Source of the DNA: Macrostomum hystrix
Taxonomy: Eukaryota > Platyhelminthes > Macrostomidae
Reading direction: 5' to 3'
DNA length: 64,000 nt
Assembly: GCA_950097015.1 (NCBI GenBank)
Contig: CATNEN010000007.1
Coordinates: forward strand, 6,128,001 to 6,192,000
The notes beneath the pieces are model-generated. The model was not told where the DNA came from and searched no databases. It saw only the letters and a list, made by a program, of their open reading frames with translations. The position numbers were made by a program, and so were the translations under genes. Shown here one piece after another: positions 57,201 through 64,000 of the stretch (its first letter is position 1; each line of letters starts with the position of its first letter).

Positions 57201-59392
57201 TTATTTTCCTTTTTTGATAGAGTTTGTTTTATTTTTGCTTTTTTTAGAAACAGTCTGCCATTTTGTTTTTAACAAAATACACATAATCTCATCAGATGCA
57301 CTTATCAATTTCTCAATTTCCACTTGTTGATGCTTGCTTTTTCAGAAATTATACTTTTTTCTGGTCAAATTCAACATTCTGCTAATTAGCTTAGCAAAGT
57401 TTCATTCAAGTTAGCCAGTCTATGGCAATTGCAGTTGATGCACCATTCAAATTAGACAACTATTGTTCAAGTTTGCCAGCCATAATTCAAGCTCAACACA
57501 CCATTTTAGGGTGTGTTTTGTCTATGGCAAGAAGGGGTAACAAGCTCAAAAAACAATTTTCAAAATAGACGACTTGAAATTTTACCAGAAAATGTTGATT
57601 GTTTGTTTCCCTTGCTTATTTTACTATTTTTTGCTGCTAATTTAATTTCCTGCGATAGCTATTCCATTTTTTAATATTAAGTTGTCAAATTGTCAGCAAA
57701 ATTAATGTACCATTTTTAGTTAGCATAACACTTCCACTCCTTGATGCCTTTTGAACTGCAATATCATTTTATTAGTTTGTTTCTTCAACTGTATAATATT
57801 GTACAGATGTTTGTAATGTGATGATATTTTTATTATTTTTAGTCTTAATGTGTTTGTATGAGTTATAGATACAAAAATAGCACCAGGTTTCCACTCATTA
57901 TTGCCATTGTTAAGTGGAAAACTACTGCATTATTCCTGCATTAAGTGCAATAAGTGCATTATATCTGTTCCAGTGTTTTTCTTGTGCTCAAAACTTTACA
58001 ATAAGTCTTCTGATACATAAACTTTGTTGAAAAAACTTTATAAGTGAAAATTGAAATTCAAGATGTCCTAGACAAAAAATCTATATAATTTTTTTTTTAC
58101 ATAGGCATATTAAATTACAGATAGATAAAGTACTCAATTGTCTCTTTACTATACACATAGTGTTGAGAGAAAAGGAGGAAAACTGGATCTGAGGACTAGT
58201 AAGAGACTAAAGTAGCAGTGCATGCACTAAGCTGTCTTTTAATGTTCATGTCACTGCCATGTTGCAAGTTGATCAAATGGCAGCTGACAAAGTGACTAGA
58301 ATCTAGGCCTGTGTGCCCTCCTTCTTTTATTATGTTTAAGTTGGTATGAAATTATAATCTCTGCTCAAGTTCAGTCCCACATCAGTGCAACAATATTTTA
58401 CTTTCAATCCAAGTTATGAGTGTTTTTTTGGCAATCTTCTAGTTTTGCATGTTTAATTCAAACTGTTTTTAAAACAACAGTTAATGACAGTTTTGTATAA
58501 CCAAGAAACAATGTGACTAACAACCAATGAACAGATGACTGACAGTGTCTATGAGTCAATTGCATGTTACTCAGATGTCATAGGCCTAGTAGTGTGCTCA
58601 GACGGCATAATAGTGCGCCACCCAGAAAAGTATGTTCCCAAAGGTGATGCATGGGTGAGCGCACTATTATGCCATCTGAGCACACTACTAGGCCTATGAC
58701 ATCTAAGTAACATGCAATTGACTCATAGACAGTCAGTCATCTGTTCATTGGTTGTTAGTCACATTGTTTCTTGGTTGTTATACAAAACTGTCATTAACTC
58801 TCATTTAAAAAACTTTTTTAATAAAACATACAAAACTAGAAGATTGCTGAATTTTTTGCTAACTTTTTTTTCATGAATAGAATTATAAGCATAGTTGCTT
58901 AGCAATGCTGCAATATATATTCCCTATTCATTTTACACTTGTGTTGGATGGATTGGGTTTGGATAAAATTTTATATCATAATTTTTTATTTTAGCTGCTT
59001 TCTTATGCAAGTAGCATATAATGAAAGGAACAAATGGTTGATTTACATAACAATTTCTAACCATTTATGTCCAATTTTTATGCCATAGTTATACTTCAAG
59101 GTTTATGCTAAAACGAAACTGGATTGTTTGTTGAACAGACAAGTCTCGGCCAGTTAGTGCACCAGCAAGCAGCAAAAAAACAAAAAATCTAGTATGGCTA
59201 GAAAAAATATTACACGATTCTTCGCAAAACGAAAAATCAACGCCTCCGAGTAGGAGTACTTACCTCAGGGAGATCACTCAAAGGAGAAATGTGTGCTAGC
59301 ATTGGCGACAATGAACTGTCATTAACAGACTCGAAAATAATTGATGAATGCCTGCTGCTTTCATCACTTGAGGAAGAACTATTGTCACTCAT
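47801..59392 (-). CDS. mask (ANKHD1-like): MASK/ANKHD1/ANKRD17 ankyrin-repeat and KH-domain protein, complete
   Basis: Eight exons (plus-strand order, gene 3' to 5'): 47801-51229, 51496-51882, 52339-52834, 53082-54046, 54666-54953, 55163-55414, 55536-56111 and 59264-59392. They sum to 6522 nt, or 2173 residues. Order: acidic Ser-rich N-terminus, a DAQTARKLHELLLA helix, a first ankyrin block (about residues 140-640), a linker, a second ankyrin block (about 840-1180), a Lys/Glu-rich helix, a low-complexity stretch, a KH domain (about 1545-1620, with a GREG loop) and a Pro/Gln/Ser-rich tail. The two-block plus single-KH plan is specific to MASK. Known role: a conserved cytoplasmic/nuclear scaffold; in flies and humans it is a Yorkie/YAP cofactor and acts in receptor tyrosine kinase signalling. 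The ATG at 59390-59392 has an in-frame TGA nine codons upstream. Against about 2540 residues in human ANKHD1, the linker and tail are the divergent parts. Confidence 0.95.
51496..51882 (-). CDS. MASK exon 7: second ankyrin block
   Basis: 129 codons, phase 0, between TTAACAG and GTAAGC. SERTKDTALSLACSSGRYE, NKEHRNVSDYTPLSLAAS and SKLGISPLMLAAMNGHV are among the most conserved MASK segments. Confidence 0.96.
51915..52285 (+). repeat. SINE, family 2, containing a MASK exon fragment
   Basis: Lies in MASK intron 51883-52338. The head AGTGGCGGAGCGGTCTAACG is of Leu/Ser-tRNA type, and the tail TACAGTATTTGTGTGTGCTC ... CTCCTGCAATTAC is family 2. At 52062-52151 the body is interrupted by 90 bp almost identical to 53245-53334 in MASK exon 5. 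Confidence 0.85.
52339..52834 (-). CDS. MASK exon 6: linker helix and start of second ankyrin block
   Basis: 496 nt from CACCCAG to GTAGGA. TPEKLEELLNKW and FMEELQRVERELTEA align with the coiled-coil linker of ANKHD1. IDVNSATESGGETALTVACQ opens the second ankyrin block, followed by IEHRDKKGFTPLIIAATAG. Confidence 0.94.
53082..54046 (-). CDS. MASK exon 5: end of first ankyrin block and linker
   Basis: 965 nt from GTGCAG to GTGAGC. About six more ankyrin repeats end in KDGSNVLIEACKGGHTHLC. A Ser/Asp/Asn-rich and Ala-rich linker with a His/Gln-rich end follows, replacing the longer vertebrate linker. A 90-bp piece of the Ala-rich part (53245-53334) has a near-copy inside a SINE two introns downstream. 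Confidence 0.94.
54215..54565. repeat. 24-bp degenerate minisatellite in a MASK intron
   Basis: About 14 copies around GGATCTGGGTAGGGCAAAAC plus CTTG. It is regular on the left and loose on the right (GATCTGGGTAAGATAAACTG). It fills most of intron 54047-54665. Confidence 0.9.
54666..54953 (-). CDS. MASK exon 4: ankyrin repeats
   Basis: 96 codons, phase 0 at both ends, between CCCCAG and GTGAGG. VRFLLESGADSEHKTDEMHT and PDSFETPLTLAACGGH match vertebrate ANKHD1 almost residue by residue. Confidence 0.95.
54965..55110. repeat. weak degenerate repeat in a MASK intron
   Basis: Four or five loose copies of GGATTCGATCATGAGG-like words in intron 54954-55162, probably an eroded minisatellite. Confidence 0.5.
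55163..55414 (-). CDS. MASK exon 3: ankyrin repeats
   Basis: 84 codons, phase 0 at both ends, between CTGCAG and GTGAGG. It contains ERQNENGHTPLMECSSNGH and FKESALTLACYKGHLEM, nearly identical to the vertebrate HNENGHTPLMEAASAGH and FKESALTLACYKGHLDM blocks. Confidence 0.95.
55536..56111 (-). CDS. MASK exon 2: N-terminal helix, Ala-rich insert, first ankyrin repeats
   Basis: 192 codons between CCTAG and GTCAGT. ECDAQTARKLHELLLALS matches the DPETQARLEALLEA block before the ankyrin repeats of ANKHD1. An Ala-rich insert follows, then ankyrin repeats (LNYGADANCRSLKGDSTALIEAAS). Confidence 0.92.
56112..58430 (-). other. left part of MASK intron 1
   Basis: AT-rich sequence with a short AT run (56495-56512). 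No internal exon recognised. Base composition is clearly different from the GC-rich exons around it. Confidence 0.6.
58431..58847. repeat. long inverted repeat (hairpin) in MASK intron 1
   Basis: The left arm, 58431-58623, starts GCAATCTTCTAGTTTTGCAT and the right arm, 58652-58847, is its reverse complement with few changes and small indels; the loop is about 28 bp. Inner parts such as GTCATAGGCCTAGTAGTGTG and GCATAATAGTGCGC match perfectly or nearly so. No terminal hAT- or Tc1-like end or obvious target duplication was seen. Confidence 0.95.
59264..59392 (-). CDS. MASK exon 1
   Basis: 43 codons from ATG (59390-59392) to donor GTAAGT. MSDNSSSSSDESSRHSS is Ser/acidic-rich, like other MASK N-termini, but short. 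It is supported by the in-frame upstream stop (TGA, 59417-59419), phase 0 and a strong donor. It is separated from exon 2 by a 3.15-kb AT-rich intron, so a transcript is needed to prove the join. Confidence 0.75.
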
Positions 59393-61900
59393 GTTATTAC
59401 ATGATTCCCATAGATGTCACGTCACAAATGATAGCAACATAACAGAAATATAATTTAAAAGTCAGTGTTATTCAATCAGGGACATAACTTTATGCTTTCC
59501 TTTCGCTTAACATTAAGAGTATCATAAGTTCATTCATCGAAATTAGCATGCCAGTGAGAGTGAAAAATAAAAATGTCTTAACGTTGTTTAACCGAGAAGA
59601 TGGTAAAACTTTTCAAAAAGTTCAATTTTTGCCGTAAAAAAAAACAAAATTTGCTTTTTTACAGTTAGCACTCGCGTTAACTTAACTTTAAACTAACTTT
59701 ACATGGACTCACTTTATAATTACAGATTGCATGTATGGTAAACAACACTGCACTAAGAAAATTTATTTTATATGCAAGCAACATGTTTATTAAACACAAA
59801 TTATTCGCCGTAAGAAGCTTCACTATTCTAAATCGATTGACGATATAAATTTAAGGAAAAACAAGCTTAAAAATGGTATTTGCTGTTTTCGCAACACGGA
59901 TGAATAGTATATTTCACAAACGCGAGATTTCACAGTACTTATGCAGGGAAAAATTGAAATTTCACAATACTGAACTTTCACGGCGAAGAATTTCACGAAC
60001 TCATTGAAATCTCTCGATTTGTTAAGTGCAATAGAAATAGGCACGGGCATCACATTCTCGATACATTCTCACATTCTCTCCTTCTTATTTCCTCAATTTC
60101 CTTTCCGTCCTCTATTGTCCACTTATCCTTGTGTTTAGGTAACTGTCATACTTTGATGTCAATATTCTTTAATCCCACGCGGTTAAAAATCAAACAAACA
60201 TAGGCACAAAGAAAGCCGAATAAATTTATAAAGATATAAAAACAGAAGTTAATGGATGTAAATGTATTGAAATAGCTATCTCGGGACGAAATCTTATATT
60301 GAATAATCGCTCTACTGCAATGCGACTTTGAGAAATTTCAGGTTTGTGAATTTACCACCCCAATCGTTATTTGTTGTTTGTACGAGGATAATCGCTACAC
60401 AGACTCTTTGACGTTCAGGTCAGGGTGGGAAAGTCAAGTGTCAAATAAAATCTGCATCTTTTAGTATATATGGCATCTTTACCGTGCAGGTCAGACGAGT
60501 TAATTGTTCTAGAAACAAAATCTCCTGACCATAGACTATTAGTCACTTGATTAGGAATAATAGACAGGACTTTAAATCTCTACAGTCTATTAATACAGCT
60601 ATTATATTTCTTGGTTTCCAATCCAGGTGCGATCCACCCTGATTATCGATTGCAAGTGAGGTTTACCATCATTTTTTCACTCCCCTGAGTTTCCCTGCAA
60701 GTATAATTTCTCTTGACGAAATCCATGCACTCTTCTTGTTTCATGGCTACATATATACTCGTGTATATATATGCTATACATTCTACTGAGTAACTATTCT
60801 GGTCATGCACTTGGAGTCGGATCTCAGTATTCTAGCTAAAGCATCTGCACCGACAAATCGCGCGTCCTTGGAAAAGGAAAAGTTCTTGTCCTTCTCCCAA
60901 GCTCTGCAGAGACCATTGTGCAGTGCATCTCGGCTGCAAAAAAACTATGGAAGCTGCCGGCTCAATCATGTGCGCTTTAGTGGGCCATCATTACCTGTAC
61001 AGATGTGGATGAGACAATTGTTCACTCAGGAGAACGGAATATTTTGAATGGTTTGGAGGAAGAGAAGACGTGGGATAAATATGCATGATCACAATCGCCC
61101 CTATCTCGTACTCTTTCATATATTTTCAGTCTCATTAACAGTCTTATGTTCAAAGCTTTCCGTGTTAAAAAATAGGTGTTTTTTTTTCTGTAATTAAAAT
61201 ATTTTTTCCATCATCTCAATTTCTAAAAAAACTATTTCTTTCATTTCTGCTATTATTGTCAGCTACGGCATTGCAGTAGTCTCAGCTGCATCAATAAGCC
61301 TGCATACCCACTCCATGAGTCTATGCTCAAGCTTCTCTATCCCAGTTTTCTCCACTTGCCCCCGTCTAGCAGCCGCCATGCTCCTCGCACTTCGTCCCCG
61401 GGGTAACGAATCCGCCGCTGCATAAGAGTTGAGGGGTTGGCAGCTCCTGCACTTACCTCCCCTCCGCCCGTCAAGAACCAGCGAGTGGTTGGCGCTCCCC
61501 AGCCGGCCTCGCGTTGATGCGGAGGGGAGAAAGCCGGAGGCGAGAGGCTGCCAGCCTGCCACCACAAGGGGGGACCCACGGGGAGACCAAAGGGACCAAA
61601 GCCAGAGGGGAGAGAAGAGAAAAGGAGAAGAGATAGAAGGGTAGACAGAGAAGGAGATTGGCAGAGGCTAGCTGCGGAGGCGGGGTTGGCTGCGAGAGAG
61701 AGGGTAAGGCGGGAGGGGCATTGTGTTTCTATTCAAGCGCCCTCTCAGAAAAGTAGCTTCTCAATAGCTGGCAGAATTTGGCAATGTTGACGCGCCAGCA
61801 GCCCCTAGGAGTGAGCCAACAAACGAGTCTTGAGGCTTGAATGACACAAGAGTCTCGACCGGCCGCAGTTAACGCACCGCGCCACCTCAGCCAGCCGCCC
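59393..61900. other. spacer between MASK and the amine GPCR
   Basis: Divergent promoter region. The MASK side is AT-rich; the GPCR side becomes GC-rich after about 61300. A tRNA-like remnant on the minus strand lies at about 61845-61895 (GGTGGCGCGGTGCGTTAACT when reversed). ORFs at 60805-61047 and 61263-61644 have no recognisable family. Confidence 0.5.
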
Positions 61901-62401
61901 CGCCCGTCGCAGCTGCCACAGTAGCCGGCCTGAGGCGAGCACGCAGTAGCTCCAGCCTGTTCCGCTACCGCACAGGGGGGCGGACCAGCTCGGGGCCTCT
62001 CACCTGGCATCGCCCCCGAGACCCCGCGGCGCATTCCATCAAACTCCGCTAGCCAGCAGAAAATTATCCAACACTCTCGGGCCGCTGCCCTGCCGCTTGA
62101 AAAGAGAAGCGAAACAGACAGTGAGAGCTAGTGCGAGCCAGGAATAAGCCTGACAAATACAGAGACTGAAGCTCGACAAAAAAGGATAGCATTTATAGTG
62201 GGTGAGAAGTGGTTGAAAAGAAGCAAAATAAAGCAGAAGCACAGATCTCTCAGTCTTGGTGGGTCGCCAACTGCTTGCCAACCCCGACGCCTTTTTTCTC
62301 GGTCTCTCGCTTGCTTCCCTTTTTTAAATTTGAAACTGTCCGTCTGCAACTGCAAACCGCTCTGAGCAAGCCGGACTGAGGAAGACTCGGAGAGCCAAGA
62401 G
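61901..62401 (+). promoter_or_regulatory. presumed promoter and 5' UTR of the amine GPCR
   Basis: GC-rich sequence running into the ATG, with an in-frame TGA at 62363-62365. No core promoter motif could be assigned, and whether an upstream non-coding exon exists cannot be told. Confidence 0.35.
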
Positions 62402-63580
62402 ATGAGCAGCTCAACGCTGGCACTTGCAACTTCTGCCGCTGCCAGAGTCGGCAGCGCCGCCCTGTCTGCTGCGGCCACCTCGTCGTCCAGCAGCCGCGCA
62501 CTCTCGTTGGCAGCAACGACAGCAGGAGCAGCGGCGTCCGCCACCGCGACATCGACTGCTGCAGCGACTGCGACTGCGGCGGTGGCAATGGCGGCAGCGG
62601 CCGCTGCTTCGACTGCAAGCGCAACCGCGACGGCCGCCGTGTCAAAAGTAGCGCTGAACTGCAGCGACCAGATGGCGCTGTACTTCATGAAGAACCTGAC
62701 TGTGTTCACCCTCTATAACATGACAGACGACTGCAAGCCGCAGTTGTCAGCTCGCTATGACATCCCCTCGAAGGTCCTGATTGGTCTAGTCCTGTCCATC
62801 CTGGCTAGCGGCACATGCTTCGGCAACGTGCTCGTCATCATGGCTGTCGGCCTGGTGAAGAAGCTGCAGAACCCGTCCAACCTGCTGATTGTCAGCCTGG
62901 CTTGCAGCGACTTACTCGTGAGCGTCCTCGTGCTGCCTTTCGCCATCCTGGTACAGCTGTTGGGCTATTTTCCCTTTGGCGAAATCGTGTGCGACTTCTT
63001 CATCTCGTGCGACGTCCTGCTGTGCTCCAGCAGCATCCTGAACCTGTGCGCCATCTCCATTGATCGCTACCTAGTCATCACGAAGCCGTTCGAGTACGCC
63101 GTGAAGCGAACTCCGACCCGCATGGGTCTCATGATTGGCGTCGTGTGGCTGCTCAGCGCCTTCATCAGCATCCCGCCGATGTTCGGCTGGAAGGAGCAGT
63201 TCATACCCGGTTTCTGCAACTACCCCGAGCTGCTCGGCTACCAGATCTACGCCACCTTTGGCGCATTCTACCTGCCGCTGATCATCATGCTAGTGCTGTA
63301 CGGAAACATCTTTAAGCTGGCTAGAAAGATGGCCAAGGCCGACGAGAAGCAGAAGGTGGTGCACGTCAAGCAGGAGGACAAGAACCTCATCGACGAGCAG
63401 CTGCCGAACGGCCAGACTGCCCGGCCGTCGATGCAGAGCTCGGCCTCCGACCTGCCGAAGCGGTCAGTGCGGCAGCAAGCCACGAGGAAGAAAAACAACA
63501 GCGACTCCAAGGCCATCAAAACCCTGGGAGTCATCATGGGATGCTTCACGCTTTGCTGGCTACCGTTCTTCATCATGCAG
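62402..63580 (+). CDS. amine GPCR, 5-HT7-like serotonin receptor, 3' partial
   Basis: First coding exon of 393 codons, phase 0, ending at donor GTGAGA (63581); TM7 and the tail lie beyond the window. The ATG is the first after an in-frame TGA at 62363. Residues 1-80 are almost all Ala/Ser/Thr; three N-glycosylation motifs follow (NCS, NLT, NMT). TM1-TM6 run from about 124 to 393: GNVLVIMA in TM1, ACSDLL in TM2, an amine-binding Asp204 in TM3 (ISCDVLLCSS), DRY at 221-223, VWLLSAFISIPPMFGW in TM4 and FTLCWLPFF in TM6. Asp3.32 argues for a biogenic amine ligand. ISIDRYL and LLSA-I-PP-FGW are closest to 5-HT7 receptors as I recall them, which couple to Gs; octopamine, dopamine and other serotonin types are not excluded. 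The third loop is short (about 75 residues). Confidence 0.88.
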
Positions 63581-64000
63581 GTGAGAATTCGGGGCTCGTT
63601 GGAGTACGCAGGAATGCCTTAGAGACCGGCCAAGAAACATGATTAATTATTGCCCCATCTGTTCTCTCGCAAGGCTTGTTCCAAATTTAGAACACAAAAC
63701 CCTTCAGTAAATTAGTTTCTAACAAATCAAAGAAGATCAAGTGCGCTGCGAAAGTTCAAGCAAAAGTACTCTACTCTAGCCGACTTGGAATTCGAGCCCC
63801 ACAATTTAGCCGCCCAGCAAAGTTGGCAGCTCGCGGCTTCTGTAGGCGCAGTGGGCCACCGCCCGGCTCGGGAAACTCGAGGGGGTGGCCGACAGATTGG
63901 GAGTGCCGGCGCTTGGAATTACCGAACGCTTGGATGAAAGCATCGACGACTGAAGCCTAGGAGAGAAAGGCGAGAGTAGATGGGAGGGCGATGGCGGCTG
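63581..64000 (+). other. start of the intron after TM6 of the amine GPCR
   Basis: Begins with donor GTGAGA. The frame runs on only to a TAG at 63620-63622. No exon with TM7 (NPxxY-type) was found up to the window end. A B-box-like word on the minus strand near 63790 is too weak to call. Confidence 0.6.

Noticed and set aside
60805-61047. 80-codon ORF as a small gene
   Set aside because: No recognised family, no splice or start support; chance length.
62128-62709. Minus-strand Ala/Val-rich ORF opposite the GPCR start
   Set aside because: Shadow of the Ala/Ser/Thr-coding exon.

Overview
The window is animal nuclear DNA. Genes are split by introns with GT-AG junctions, coding exons are GC-rich, and the spaces between them hold minisatellites, tRNA-derived SINEs and one DNA transposon. 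All four genes belong to bilaterian families. The repeat style, the homopolymer-rich proteins and the short introns would suit a spiralian such as a free-living flatworm, but the species is a guess and no organism-specific marker was seen.

Layout. (1) 1-9001, plus strand: the 3' seven exons of an ASK1/MAP3K5-type stress kinase (TPR/PH-like regulatory region, kinase domain, coiled coil, SAM-like tail). Its 5' end lies outside the window. (2) 9002-17600: intergenic, with five minisatellites and several SINE copies. (3) 17601-30737, minus strand: a complete seven-exon group I metabotropic glutamate receptor of 1138 residues, convergent with the kinase gene. (4) 30738-47800: intergenic, with a 20-bp minisatellite, a hAT-type non-autonomous transposon with a clean 8-bp target duplication, and an 11.5-kb array of a 31-bp satellite with higher-order duplications. 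(5) 47801-59392, minus strand: a complete eight-exon MASK/ANKHD1 gene (two ankyrin blocks and a KH domain, 2173 residues). (6) 59393-62401: the divergent spacer. (7) 62402-63580, plus strand: the first coding exon of an amine GPCR, most like 5-HT7 receptors, with TM7 outside the window.

The exon models rest on codon phase. For the glutamate receptor and MASK the summed exon lengths divide by three (3417 and 6522 nt) and every junction keeps the family alignment. The genes do not form one pathway: two are neuronal receptors, one a stress kinase and one a growth and signalling scaffold.

The most unusual features are: different minisatellites in most of the larger introns, in one case filling the intron almost from donor to acceptor; a SINE in a MASK intron carrying a 90-bp near-copy of a MASK exon 1.2 kb away; a near-perfect inverted repeat with arms of about 195 bp in MASK intron 1; the hAT element that carries its own satellite; and the duplication history written in the 31-bp array. 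No prokaryote-type defence system, CRISPR array or functional tRNA or rRNA gene was seen.
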